Shown here piece by piece: positions 17,955 through 26,808 of a stretch of 64,000 nucleotides of DNA (the stretch's first letter is position 1; every line of letters begins with the position of its first letter). The stretch is from Streptomyces cyaneochromogenes (lineage in GTDB: Bacteria > Actinomycetota > Actinomycetes > Streptomycetales > Streptomycetaceae): positions 62,001 to 126,000 of the forward strand of contig NZ_CP034539.1 in assembly GCF_003963535.1 (NCBI RefSeq), given 5' to 3'. The notes beneath the pieces were generated by a model. It did no database searches. It was not told the origin of the DNA and was given only the letters and a program-made list of their open reading frames with translations. Both the position numbers and the translations under genes were made by a program.

Positions 17955-18866
17955 GTGGAGAACTGTCCCGGCCGGGCGCGGTATTTCTACCATGGAGTGT
18001 CTGCGGCATTCAGCGTGCCGCAGGTACGGAGGCCAGGGTGGGGTGCCGCATTGGAACGCGGGCGGGTGCCGCAAAAGGACGTCATCGACGTCGCGTCGCC
18101 GAGTATTGCCCGGATGAACAACTACCTGCTGGGCGGCAAGGATCACTATCCCGCTGACCAGGAGGCGTGTGAGCGGTTGCTGCAGGTCGTGCCAGGTGCC
18201 CGATGCGTTGCGGAGTCCGCGCATCGGTTCCTGCTGCGGGTGACCAGCCATCTGGTGCGCGAGTACGGGATCCGTCAGTTCATCGTTTTCGGTGCCGGAT
18301 TGCCCATGGCGATGAGTGTGCATCAGGTCGCCCGGAGTGTTGATGTGCGCTGCCGGGTCGTCTACGCCGACGATGACCCGCTCGTACTCACCCACGGCCG
18401 GGCGCTGTGGGAGGACCAGCGGCGCACCATGGTCGTGCGGGCCAATCCCCTGCAGGTGGGGTACCTGCTGTGTGCGCCGCCGGTGCTCAGGCTGATCGAC
18501 ATCCACCTGCCCGTGGCGGTGCTGCTGGTGTCCGTACTGCACACGATCCCCGATCGCGCAGATCCGGCCGGCCTGCTGGAGCAGACCGCCCGCGTGCTGG
18601 CGCCGGGGAGTTGCGTCGCGGCCAGCCAGCTCGTCAGTGAGGACGCCGATGTGCGGCGGCAGGCCGACGCTGTACTGCAGGGGGCGGCCAGCGGATGGTG
18701 GGGACGAATCCGGCCGCGTGCGGAGGTCGAGTCGTTCTTCAGCACGCTGCGGCTACTCGCGCCGGGGCAGGTCGATGTCTCGCAGTGGCGGCCGGGCAGT
18801 GACCGCGCTGCGAGTACGGGCAGCCCACTCTGGGCGGAGTACGGCGGCGTGGCCCAGGTCCGCTGA
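17955..18866 (+). CDS. SAM-dependent methyltransferase, DUF574/S-adenosyl methyltransferase family
   Basis: 303 residues. It contains the family signature SIARMNNYLLGGKDHYPADQ and then ESAHRFLLRVTSHLVREYGI. The Rossmann loop is altered (QFIVFGAGLPMAMSVHQVA instead of the usual DxGxGxPT), followed by RVVYADDDPLVLTHGRALW. The conserved second half reads LLVSVLHTIPDRADPAGLLE. Start: GTG 17955 or GTG 18066, the latter close to where family homology begins. These proteins are abundant in Streptomyces, often next to HTH/DUF397 genes as here; methyl acceptors are unknown. The altered SAM loop may reduce activity. Confidence 0.75.
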   Translation: MENCPGRARYFYHGVSAAFSVPQVRRPGWGAALERGRVPQKDVIDVASPSIARMNNYLLGGKDHYPADQEACERLLQVVPGARCVAESAHRFLLRVTSHLVREYGIRQFIVFGAGLPMAMSVHQVARSVDVRCRVVYADDDPLVLTHGRALWEDQRRTMVVRANPLQVGYLLCAPPVLRLIDIHLPVAVLLVSVLHTIPDRADPAGLLEQTARVLAPGSCVAASQLVSEDADVRRQADAVLQGAASGWWGRIRPRAEVESFFSTLRLLAPGQVDVSQWRPGSDRAASTGSPLWAEYGGVAQVR

Positions 18867-18895
18867 CCGGCAAGGGCTCGTGATTGTCCGGCGAC

Positions 18896-19798
18896 TTAGC
18901 TGAGGATGTATTCGAGTAGGTCGAGGCTGTGCTGCGGGGACAGGGCTGCCTGGGCCAGGCCGTCCAGGACACGACGGTAGTGCTGGGTTTGCTCAGGCTT
19001 CTCCAGGTACTCGGCGTCCTGGAGTTGCTCGAGGTAGACGACGTCGGGCAGCGCTGGAAGATCGAAGCGCAGGTGGGTTATCGGAAAGCCGCCCGCGATG
19101 CAGCCGGGGCGATTGAACGGAGCGATCTGCACCGTGACGTGCTCGAGCTGCGCCATCTCCGTCAGATGCCGCAGCTGGTCGCGCATGACCTGCTCGCCGC
19201 CCATGGGCCGGCGCAACACGGCCTCGTCAAGGATCGCCCACAGGTGGGGCGCATCCTGGCGGGCGAGCACGTTCTGGCGGGTCCTGCGCAGCTCCAGCCG
19301 GGTGTTGATCTCCTCCTGCGATGCCAGCGGGTAGGCCTGACGCACGAGTGCTTCGGTATAGGCGGGCGTCTGCAGGAGTCCGGGGATGAGCTGCACCTCA
19401 TAGGTGCGGATGGTGGAGGCAGCCTCCTGCAGGCCGATCAGCTTGCCGGCCCAGTCCGGCAGGACGCCGTCGAAGCGGTGCCACCAGCCGGGCTGACGGG
19501 AGATGCGCACCATCTCCGCAAAGTGGCCAAGGACTTGGGTGCCAGCCACGCCATAAAGGGCGAGCAGGTCCGTCACGTCGTCGTGCTTGCAGGTCACCTG
19601 GCCGCGTTCCATCCGGGAGATTTTGGCTTCCGAGCCGCGGATGAAGCGGCCTGCCGCCTCCGCGTCGATCCCGGCTGCCTTGCGCAGAGTGCGCAGAAGG
19701 TGACCAAGGACGAGGCGCACCGCGATCGGGCTGCGCGCGGAGGCGGCAAGGTAGTACTCGAGCGTGGGTGCATCGACCGGGACGGCGGGCGCGGGCAT
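18896..19798 (-). CDS. HTH-type regulator with DUF5753 (Scr1 family)
   Basis: 300 residues from ATG 19798, which has AGGAGA upstream. The N-terminal XRE HTH has LGHLLRTLRKAAGIDAEAAG and SEAKISRMERGQVTCKHDDV. The remainder is DUF5753: GLQEAASTIRTYEVQLIPGL, LQTPAYTEALVRQAYP, RRTRQNVLARQD, LWAILDEAVLRRPMGG. In Streptomyces such regulators are normally paired with a small DUF397 protein, encoded here 87 bp upstream on the same strand. They act as regulator/antagonist or toxin-antitoxin-like pairs (BldB/Scr1-type). Targets are unknown. Confidence 0.9.
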   Translation of the reverse strand: MPAPAVPVDAPTLEYYLAASARSPIAVRLVLGHLLRTLRKAAGIDAEAAGRFIRGSEAKISRMERGQVTCKHDDVTDLLALYGVAGTQVLGHFAEMVRISRQPGWWHRFDGVLPDWAGKLIGLQEAASTIRTYEVQLIPGLLQTPAYTEALVRQAYPLASQEEINTRLELRRTRQNVLARQDAPHLWAILDEAVLRRPMGGEQVMRDQLRHLTEMAQLEHVTVQIAPFNRPGCIAGGFPITHLRFDLPALPDVVYLEQLQDAEYLEKPEQTQHYRRVLDGLAQAALSPQHSLDLLEYILS

Positions 19799-19885
19799 GG
19801 GGTCTCCTGTGAAGGGCAGACGACGAGCGTCAGTTTTCCAGGATGCCGTCCGGCGAGGACCCAATTGGGCTTTTTCTGCTTGGCG

Positions 19886-20122
19886 TTAGCTGGCGATCAG
19901 GTCGAACTCGCCGTCCTTCACCCCCGCGATGAAGGCCGCGATCTCCGCCTGGGTGTACACCAGTGCGGGACCGTGTGGGTCCCGCGAGTTGCGCACTGCC
20001 ACCTCCCCTCCAGCCAGTAAGGCCACCTCGACGCAGTTGCCGTCCGCCGTGCTGCCGCTGCTCTTCACCCAGGTCACGTTGCACAGGGAATCCGCCGGGA
20101 CACCATTGATGATCTGCGTCAT
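19886..20122 (-). CDS. DUF397 small partner protein
   Basis: 78 residues with the complete DUF397 signature: VTWVKSSGSTADGNCVEVAL, VAVRNSRDPHGPALVYTQ and IAAFIAGVKDGEFD. It is transcribed just before the DUF5753 regulator. In characterised pairs the DUF397 protein modulates its HTH partner. Confidence 0.9.
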   Translation of the reverse strand: MTQIINGVPADSLCNVTWVKSSGSTADGNCVEVALLAGGEVAVRNSRDPHGPALVYTQAEIAAFIAGVKDGEFDLIAS

Positions 20123-20326
20123 GTCCGCCCTCTTTCAGCGTTGTCCGGTTTTCACTCACCTCTGGTCGATGCTGCTCTCCTTGCCAGGTACAAGCGTTCC
20201 CGGGTCGCCTCATTTGGATGCAAGTCACCGATGCAATTGCATGTGGAGCGCGGAGGGGCGGATACTGACCAGTCGGGGCAGGGGTTCCGCGGCCCGCAAA
20301 CTGGGCGTCTTCCGGGGGGATGAACA

Positions 20327-20872
20327 GTGGCAGCACACGCGGCACCGGCACTGAGCCGGGCCACAGAAGTCGAAAGCACGCTCGCGCCTGCGGAACAAGG
20401 TCCGCTCCCAGACGTCCCCCTGGCCTCGTCCCTCACCTCGGACTGGGGACTTGCGCTGGGTATCAGCACGGCCGACTTCGCTGCCCGGGCTTTCAGCGGT
20501 GATCCCGCTAGCCTGCAAACCGTGCGTCGCTTCATCCGCGAGAACCTCAGCGCCTGGGGGCTTAACGCGCTCGCCGAAGACTTGATGATCGTGGTAAACG
20601 AGCTCGCCGCCAACGCCGTGCAGCACGCACTAGCCGGCCCCGGCGAAGCAGATAGCAAGGCGTGGTTGGGTGTAGCCCGTACAGGCAGCACAGTGGTGTG
20701 CTCCGTGACCGACCCCAGCCCCACACCCCCAACACGCGCCGACCCAACGCCACTGGCAGACGCAGGCCGGGGGCTGCTCATCGTGGATGCCCTCACCAGC
20801 CAGTGGGGCTACGCCACAACAGCGCCGGGCGGAAAGACCGTTTGGGCCCGCATCGCCGACCCCAGCCACTGA
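20327..20872 (+). CDS. HATPase_c_2 serine-kinase/anti-sigma-type ATP-binding protein
   Basis: 181 residues, GTG start. The GHKL ATPase boxes are visible in the second half: N-box EDLMIVVNELAANAVQHA and G1/G2 boxes DAGRGLLIVDALTSQWGY. This is the stand-alone RsbW-like type common in Streptomyces, used as anti-sigma or anti-anti-sigma kinases. The N-terminal ~60 residues are extra. It diverges from the DUF397/DUF5753 pair, a common neighbourhood for such ATPases. Confidence 0.85.
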   Translation: MAAHAAPALSRATEVESTLAPAEQGPLPDVPLASSLTSDWGLALGISTADFAARAFSGDPASLQTVRRFIRENLSAWGLNALAEDLMIVVNELAANAVQHALAGPGEADSKAWLGVARTGSTVVCSVTDPSPTPPTRADPTPLADAGRGLLIVDALTSQWGYATTAPGGKTVWARIADPSH

Positions 20873-21018
20873 CCGGCTTATTGAGGTGCAGGTCCACTCT
20901 CTTCAGGACGGGCTCACCCATCCTTGACAGCGGTGTGGAGCGCCGCGGAGGGCCGGGATGCCGTGTGAGCGGCTTCGAAAGCCAACCGGAGCTCATTGTC
21001 GATGCCGCCCCGTCAAAG

Positions 21019-21945
21019 TCACGTGTACAGCCGCATGGGTCGCCCCTCCCCCATCGGCTCCCGCGCCCTGAGCGCTTCCAGGTCCGTGGCCTCGAGCAGA
21101 TTCCGCCCGTCCGTGACCCAGTCGGCCCCTCTCTTGCCGCTGAGTTGCGTCAACGCCTCGTCGAGAGCGATGGAGTTGGCGAACTCCCTCCGCCATAGGC
21201 CGCCCAACTCGTTGATCTCTTCGGGCTGGAACTCTGTCACACGTCCTCGCGCGACAGGGAGCAGCCTCACCTGGACCTGCGTCAACTGCTCCGACTGAAG
21301 AGCGATCTCCTCGAGGATCGCCGCACTCGTGTCCGTCCCAGTCAGCAGCGCAGCCCACCTGGCCGTGATCACGCGGAAGCCGTGAGAGCACCCCCGAAGA
21401 AGGTCGTATGCCGTCTGGGCCCACTCCGGATCGGCAGCGAGCACGCTAATCCTGGATGCTGTCCCAGGAGGAACTGCCACCCCATTGATGACTTCGTTCT
21501 CCTTGAGCTCAGCAAGATCATGGCGAGCCAGAATCGCCCTGATCCGGTTTGCCGCTTCAGGATCGAGCCGGAAGTCGGCATCCTCAATAAGGTGGCCACC
21601 GTTTAGGGCAAACCACATCACCCGCCGCTGAGCCAGAGGCGCCCGAGCCAGCGCCCCGCAGGCCACGAGTATGACCAGCCGAAGCCGAGCCTCGTCGCGC
21701 CGCGCAATCCATTCCTCGACGAGCGTCGCACCGAGAGCTAGGAAAAGCACGGAGGACAGTGAACCGGCAAGAAAAGCATGCTGGTTCCAAAAGCCCCGGA
21801 GGCTCCCCTGGGGCCAGTCAGACACAGTCAACCCCACAATGACGGCCACGAGGCCGCCACTGACGATAGCCCCACGGCGATTCGGTGACATCCGCCTCCG
21901 CATAGGCCCCCCTGGCCTGATCACTCTTCGCACACCGAACGACAC
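21019..21945 (-). CDS. Membrane-anchored hypothetical protein
   Basis: 308 residues. Two N-terminal membrane segments (GAIVSGGLVAVIVGLTVSDW and FLAGSLSSVLFLALGATLVE) are followed by a long cytoplasmic helical domain with ERESIDUE-type charged helices (WIARRDEARLRLVILVACGA, LGGLWRREFANSIALDEAL). The true start may be ATG at the MRRRMSPNR stretch instead of 21945. No enzymatic motif was seen. It resembles uncharacterised actinomycete proteins. Confidence 0.55.
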   Translation of the reverse strand: MSFGVRRVIRPGGPMRRRMSPNRRGAIVSGGLVAVIVGLTVSDWPQGSLRGFWNQHAFLAGSLSSVLFLALGATLVEEWIARRDEARLRLVILVACGALARAPLAQRRVMWFALNGGHLIEDADFRLDPEAANRIRAILARHDLAELKENEVINGVAVPPGTASRISVLAADPEWAQTAYDLLRGCSHGFRVITARWAALLTGTDTSAAILEEIALQSEQLTQVQVRLLPVARGRVTEFQPEEINELGGLWRREFANSIALDEALTQLSGKRGADWVTDGRNLLEATDLEALRAREPMGEGRPMRLYT

Positions 21946-22184
21946 AACACGCTAGTACCTGCTTGCGTTCCGTGGTGTCGAGTACGGACGGTGGGTTGTG
22001 GTCTGGAAGGAGCCTCGCGGCTCGCGCGCTCAGGCGAGCAATGCTCAAGGCCTGTGGATCGGCGCCGGGTTGGACGCGAGGGGCGTACCTTCCCGACGGA
22101 AAGGCCGAGGGCATGCGGCCCGCTCGTGGCTCTCCGGGCTGCCCACGGTTTGTGCCAACGCCTCGAACGGGTGCGGAGGCGGGC

Positions 22185-23234
22185 TCAGTGCCCAGTAACA
22201 GATCTCCCCAGTGTCAGCTCTCGTGCACGCCCCCTCTCCCCGGCCAGGGTCCAGTGCAGGTCTCCCGAGTTCAGGCAGACCTTCCATGACGTGAGTATGC
22301 CGGTCGCTGCGAGGCGATCGAGCGTGTTGGGCAGTTCCGCGGGGCGGGCACCGCAAACGTGTGCCATCTGGTCGAGCTCGCTCTGACCGCTGCCGATTTC
22401 CGGGGTGGTGTGTGCTGTGAGATAGAGGCTTGAAAGCTGCGACAGCGGTCCGGCTACTCCCACCTCGGAGCTGACTCGCAGTGCCCAGTCTGCGGCATAC
22501 ATTCGGTCGGGGCGAGCTGGGGCCTGCTCGAGCAGCGTGACGTCGAGTAGTTCAGCAACGACCCCGTTAGTGGTACTTCCGGGGGAGGTGCGCAGCCATC
22601 GTGCGTGTTCCAACTCGCGCCAGAGCCCCGGGGTATCGAGGCGGAGGCTGCGCAGCATGCCTTTGGGTAGCCGAACTTGCATGTTGGCGCTCATGCGTAG
22701 CGCGCACTGCAGCGCGAGCAGGCGTGTGGCGGCTGATGCGTCGGACGGGAGGGCGGCGGCCAGGTAGCTGAGCATTTCACGGACCCGGATTTGTTCGCCT
22801 GGACCCTTGGCTTGCCGTGTGCGTCGCCGGGTGGCTGCCGGCTGCCGCGGTGCGCGGGCGAGGGCGGTGTCGGGTACGACGGCGGCTTGTGCTGTTACTG
22901 CGGCGCAGGCGCTGCAGGCGTCGGCGAGTCGCCATAGTCGTCCGCCGCGTTCGCAGGCGAGGAGGAGGCGGATAGGGCCGGAGCAGCCGCGGTGGCGGGG
23001 GTGCCAGCGGCAGCCTCGTTCGTGGCACTGGCAGATGCGCAGATGTGAGGGGAGGAGGTCGCCGCGTGCGTGGCGTGCGAGGTGGCTGAGTGCGGCTGAG
23101 CGGGCGGAGGCTGCGGTGATCTGTCCGCTGCCGTGGGGGCAGTGCTGGCAGACGAGGACGAGCCCGCTGGGGTGCGAGCGTAGTTCCACGGTCCAGGCGC
23201 GTGGCGTTGCTGGGCATGTTGTGCGCAGCCTCAT
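22185..23234 (-). CDS. Cysteine/histidine-rich hypothetical protein with HTH-like C-terminus
   Basis: The start ATG 23234 (MRLRTTCPATPRAW) is chosen for AGGAGG upstream; the frame stays open to 23297. The N-terminal ~150 residues contain paired cysteines and histidines (CQHCPHG, RICQCHERGCRWHP, ACSACAAV), suggesting one or two zinc-binding modules. Residues ~185-330 are helical, with LDQMAHVCGARPAELPNTLD and RLAATGILTSWK, a winged-helix-like pattern. It faces the small XRE gene across three palindromic sites, so the two are probably co-regulated. Function is unknown. Confidence 0.6.
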   Translation of the reverse strand: MRLRTTCPATPRAWTVELRSHPSGLVLVCQHCPHGSGQITAASARSAALSHLARHARGDLLPSHLRICQCHERGCRWHPRHRGCSGPIRLLLACERGGRLWRLADACSACAAVTAQAAVVPDTALARAPRQPAATRRRTRQAKGPGEQIRVREMLSYLAAALPSDASAATRLLALQCALRMSANMQVRLPKGMLRSLRLDTPGLWRELEHARWLRTSPGSTTNGVVAELLDVTLLEQAPARPDRMYAADWALRVSSEVGVAGPLSQLSSLYLTAHTTPEIGSGQSELDQMAHVCGARPAELPNTLDRLAATGILTSWKVCLNSGDLHWTLAGERGRARELTLGRSVTGH

Positions 23235-23301
23235 GGGCGCGTGGTCCTCCTGTCGCGTGCGCGCCGGTGTGTCTTTGGTTGTGGGGCGGTCGCCCACCGT
23301 A

Positions 23302-23381
23302 GTGCAGAGGTCTGCCCTCTGACGGCTGCCGCGACCTGGGGAAATAGGGCAGAGGTCTGCACTGACAGGGCAGGGGTCTGC
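23302..23381. promoter_or_regulatory. Three copies of a palindromic operator
   Basis: GCAGAGGTCTGC occurs at 23,304-23,315 and 23,349-23,360, and GCAGGGGTCTGC at 23,370-23,381. Each is an inverted repeat GCAGA-N2-TCTGC, one arm imperfect in the third copy, usually flanked by GG/CC. The last two are 21 bp apart, about two helical turns. The third ends 16 bp before the GTG of the XRE gene, so it overlaps that gene's promoter or leader. This is the layout of an autorepressor operator serving two divergent genes. Confidence 0.7.
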
Positions 23382-23397
23382 CCCTTCGGATGGACGG

Positions 23398-23661
23398 GTG
23401 ACGATCTTGCCGCCCGATCCGGACCTCGACGCGCTGCGGTTGGAGCTCGCGCGTCTGCGGGCCGCGCGCGGGTGGACCTATGACGAGCTTGCCGCCCGCA
23501 GCGGCCTGGCCAGGCGCACCGTCATCGAGATCGAGCAGGGCCGCACCATCGGCACACTGAAGACCTGGCATGCCCTCGCCCACGCCCTGCAGACCCCGCT
23601 CGACGAGCTCTTCGGCACCCTGTGCCGCGGGCATGACCTGCCTGGGCCCACCGAGGCCTGA
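23398..23661 (+). CDS. Small XRE-family repressor-like protein
   Basis: 87 residues, almost entirely one HTH domain: LELARLRAARGWTYDELAAR, SGLARRTVIEIEQGRTIG, LKTWHALAHALQTPLDELF. The GTG start has no clear Shine-Dalgarno and lies just after the third palindrome. It is the obvious protein to bind the three operators between it and the divergent cysteine-rich gene, giving autorepression and control of both arms. Confidence 0.85.
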   Translation: MTILPPDPDLDALRLELARLRAARGWTYDELAARSGLARRTVIEIEQGRTIGTLKTWHALAHALQTPLDELFGTLCRGHDLPGPTEA

Positions 23662-23820
23662 CACGCCGCCCGAGCCGATGCCGGAAATCACCCAGCCGGC
23701 AAGAAAATCTCGAACGTTCATTCAGGCATTCGCACTCCAGTCGCACCTAGTGGGGCTGGCCGGGTGATCCGGCGGCACTGCCGCCATGGATCCGGCGTGT
23801 TGGCTGGCAGGTTCGCCCGC

Positions 23821-24705
23821 ATGCGCCCCACACCACATCCCTCGGCCCGGCACTGGGACGGCAGCCCGGTCGTCGCCCATCGCGTGCGCCGCTCTCTGCA
23901 GGTCTCCCCCGGCAGCGTCAGCCGGCTGCTGCGGTGCGGTCAAAGCGGCCGGTGCCGCGAGTGCGGCAACCGGATCGAGTGGTACCACCGCAGCACTGAG
24001 CGGCCCGTCCGTCTCCATCCCCAGGAACTTCCGGCCGCCCGGGTGCCCGCCGCGTGCCGCTGGCACGTCAGCTGCGGTGTCGCCCACCCTGCCGGGGACG
24101 GCAGCAGCTGGTGCCGTCTGCCGCACGCCGTCGTCTGCCCCGCCCGGGATGCTCACCCGACTCCCCCCGAACTGGCCGGGCTACGCCGGTCGCTGGCCGT
24201 GAACTCCCGGCGCCTGATCGAGGCCGGCGCCTTCGCCCCTCCCCCGCCCTCGCCACAGGCCCCCGCGCCGGCCGTCTGCCGCCCGGCCAGGCCCATCGTG
24301 CAGCTGCTGTATATCCGCTACCTCGCGGCCCGCCCGGTGGAGGAGATCCAGTGCGTCGCCCAGACCCGGCGCCGCAACCGCTGCACCAGCCCGCTCCTGA
24401 CATCCGACGCCCCGCCCGGCACCTGGAGGCTGGTCCCGGCCACGGCAACGAGCGGTCAACTGGCCTTGCCCGCTGAGGTTATGGCGATCTACGACCTGGG
24501 CGGACTGCCGTATGCCGAGCAGATGCGGTGGCGTGTGCAGCGGTGCCCGCAGCACGCCGCCACACCGGCGGCGGCCGACCTGGCGGTGGCCGACTGGGAG
24601 CCCTTCGAACCCCTACGCCATCACGAGCACATCCACACCCGCCTGCCCGATCGCAACCGACGCCCTGGGCCTGCAAGCCGCGTACGCCGGGCGGTTCGGC
24701 CGTGA
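23821..24705 (+). CDS. DUF6083-type protein
   Basis: The ATG at 23821 starts MRPTPHPSARHWDGS. The domain reads VSPGSVSRLLRCGQSGRCRE, CGNRIEWYHR, then RPVRLHPQELP and CRWHVSCGVAHP, with cysteines likely to bind zinc. This matches my memory of DUF6083. The remainder repeats a QTRRRNRCTSPL cysteine pattern and GTWRLVPATATSGQLALP. Its stop overlaps the next gene (GTGA). Function is unknown; the cysteine pairs suggest nucleic acid or protein binding. Confidence 0.65.
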   Translation: MRPTPHPSARHWDGSPVVAHRVRRSLQVSPGSVSRLLRCGQSGRCRECGNRIEWYHRSTERPVRLHPQELPAARVPAACRWHVSCGVAHPAGDGSSWCRLPHAVVCPARDAHPTPPELAGLRRSLAVNSRRLIEAGAFAPPPPSPQAPAPAVCRPARPIVQLLYIRYLAARPVEEIQCVAQTRRRNRCTSPLLTSDAPPGTWRLVPATATSGQLALPAEVMAIYDLGGLPYAEQMRWRVQRCPQHAATPAAADLAVADWEPFEPLRHHEHIHTRLPDRNRRPGPASRVRRAVRP

Positions 24706-25199
24706 CCGGACACCTTGTGCACCATGCAGTCGAGATCACCCTGACCAGGCCCGCCGCCCCCGGCGAGATCCGCCATGCCCGTCACCGTGTGCCCCTGGCA
24801 GCAAATGCGGACCGCACCAGGCTGATGGTGGTGCACAGCGCGCACGGTCCCGGCCGCGCCCTGCATGGGCTGCGGCGCCGTCTGGGCCCGTGGTTGCCCA
24901 TCGACGTCCTTACCACGCACTACCCGGACCGGCACGGTCAGGTCCTGCTCAACGTTGACCTCGACTCCGCTACCCATGAGGTTCTCTGCCGTGACGCATC
25001 TGCCCTGGGGCAGCGTCCGCAGGACGTGCTCGGCCGACGCGTGCGAGCGGCCCTGGACCGGGATGCACGCGAGCGCGCCGAACGTCTGGAGGACCGGCTC
25101 GCGAGCCTGCTCGCCCATCACACGCCCGAAGAGGTCCTGGCCAGCGCGGCACGTCGCGTCGGCTGCCGTCATCACCGCTGCGCGCCGCCGGCACCGTAG
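24702..25199 (+). CDS. Hypothetical protein coupled to the DUF6083 gene
   Basis: 165 residues from a GTG overlapping the previous stop (VTGHLVHHAVEITLTRP). A beta-rich first half (RHRVPLAANADRTRLMVVH, PWLPIDVLTTHYPDRHGQVL, LNVDLDSATHEVLCRD) is followed by a helical end (RVRAALDRDARERAERLEDR, LLAHHTPEEVLASAAR). No motif was recognised. It lies between the DUF6083 gene and the helicase and is probably co-transcribed with both. Confidence 0.55.
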   Translation: MTGHLVHHAVEITLTRPAAPGEIRHARHRVPLAANADRTRLMVVHSAHGPGRALHGLRRRLGPWLPIDVLTTHYPDRHGQVLLNVDLDSATHEVLCRDASALGQRPQDVLGRRVRAALDRDARERAERLEDRLASLLAHHTPEEVLASAARRVGCRHHRCAPPAP

Positions 25200-25254
25200 G
25201 ACCCTGGCGCAGCTGCCCAGCACAGCCGCTAGAGGCATCCCTCCTCTGCCCTCG

Positions 25255-26751
25255 ATGCTTCTCTCTTTCCCGGAGCCCTTGTTGCACACGCCCACCGACG
25301 AACAGGCCCACGCCGCCGACGCCTTCCGGGCCGGTCACCATCTCGTCCTGCAAGCCGGCGCCGGAACGGGGAAGACCAGCACGCTCTGTCTACTTGCTGC
25401 CAGCGCCCAGCGCAGCGGCCGCTACCTCGCCTTCAACAAGGACATCGCCCGGGACGCCGCGGCCCGCTTCCCCCGCACCGTGAAGTGCCAGACCGCCCAC
25501 GCCACGGCCTACGCCGCCCTCGGCCACCGCTACAGGGATCGTCTCAACAGTCCCCGCCAACCTGCCTGGAAGAGCGGGCAGGCGCTCGGTATCACCCGGC
25601 CGGTCCGCATCGGCGATCACAAGATCAACCCCAGGGCGCTCTCCCACACCGTGCTGCGCACCGTGACCCGCTACTGCCACTCCGCCGACCGCGCCCTTGC
25701 CCACCACCACGTGCCGCACCTGCGCGGCCTGAACACCTCGGGCGAGCACGCTCAACTCGCCGAGGCAGCCTTGCCGTTCGCCACCAAAGCCTGGGCCGAT
25801 CTACACAACCCCGATCAAGGTGTGCTGCGTTTCGAGCACGACCACTACCTGAAAATGTGGGCCCTGACCCAGCCGAAGCTCGAAGCCGACTTTCTCTTCC
25901 TCGACGAAGCCCAGGACACCAACCCGGTCCTAGAGGAGGTCTTCAACGCCCAGCGCCGCCACGCCCAGCTCGTCATGGTGGGCGACTCCGCTCAGGCCAT
26001 CTACGGCTGGCGCGGCGCACGCGACGTGATGACCGGCTTCGATGCCACAGCTCTCACCCTGACCCGATCCTTCCGCTTCGGCCCTCTGATCGCCAAAGAA
26101 GCCAACCGGTGGCTGGCCCTCGCCGACGCCCCCATCCGCCTGACAGGCACCGACACCATCACCACCGAGATCGGCCATCTCGACTGCCCTGACGTGGTGC
26201 TGTGCCGCACCAACATCGGAGCCATGGCAGAAGTCATGCGCCTGCTCTCCGAAGGCCACCGTGTCGCACTCACCCGGGGAAAGCAGCAGCTGGCGGCACT
26301 AGCACTCGCCGCCCGCGACCTCAAAGGCGGCCGCAGCACCTCTCACCCCGAGCTCGTGCTCTTCAACTCCTGGGGCGAACTGCAGGACTACGCCGCACAC
26401 GACCCCGCCGGACGCGACGTCCAGCCCTTCGTCGACCTCATCGACACCCACGGACCCGACGCCATCCTCACCGCAGTAGACCAGCTCACCGACGAACAGC
26501 ATGCCGACGTGACCGTCTCCACTGCCCACACCGCCAAAGGCCGCGAATGGCCCACCGTCAAAATCGCCGACGACTTCCCCCCACCCAAGGACACCGACCA
26601 ACACGACGCCCAAGGACAGCCCATTCCAGAACCCATCAGCGACACCGACGCCCGCCTCGCCTACGTCGCCGTCACCCGCGCCCGGCACCACCTTGACCTC
26701 GGCGGCCTCTCTTGGATCAACACTCACCCCACCGCGCTCAGCGCGGCCTAA
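25255..26751 (+). CDS. Compact UvrD/Rep-type (SF1) helicase
   Basis: About 498 residues from ATG 25255; the frame is open further upstream but that part overlaps the previous gene. All core SF1A motifs are visible: Walker A AGAGTGKTS (~34-42), DEAQDTN (~217-223), GDSAQAIYGWRG (~243-254), RSFRFG, TAHTAKGREW and VAVTRARHHLDL near the end. It is much shorter than UvrD/PcrA (~720), with small 1B/2B insertions. Such mini-helicases occur in accessory islands and some phage-defence loci. No nuclease domain is fused. It is last in the operon led by the XRE repressor. Confidence 0.85.
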   Translation: MLLSFPEPLLHTPTDEQAHAADAFRAGHHLVLQAGAGTGKTSTLCLLAASAQRSGRYLAFNKDIARDAAARFPRTVKCQTAHATAYAALGHRYRDRLNSPRQPAWKSGQALGITRPVRIGDHKINPRALSHTVLRTVTRYCHSADRALAHHHVPHLRGLNTSGEHAQLAEAALPFATKAWADLHNPDQGVLRFEHDHYLKMWALTQPKLEADFLFLDEAQDTNPVLEEVFNAQRRHAQLVMVGDSAQAIYGWRGARDVMTGFDATALTLTRSFRFGPLIAKEANRWLALADAPIRLTGTDTITTEIGHLDCPDVVLCRTNIGAMAEVMRLLSEGHRVALTRGKQQLAALALAARDLKGGRSTSHPELVLFNSWGELQDYAAHDPAGRDVQPFVDLIDTHGPDAILTAVDQLTDEQHADVTVSTAHTAKGREWPTVKIADDFPPPKDTDQHDAQGQPIPEPISDTDARLAYVAVTRARHHLDLGGLSWINTHPTALSAA

Positions 26752-26808
26752 CGCATGGTGCAGGATCGGCCAGGGCTTCGGCGTAGTCGGCGGGCGTCTG
26801 TTTTGTGA

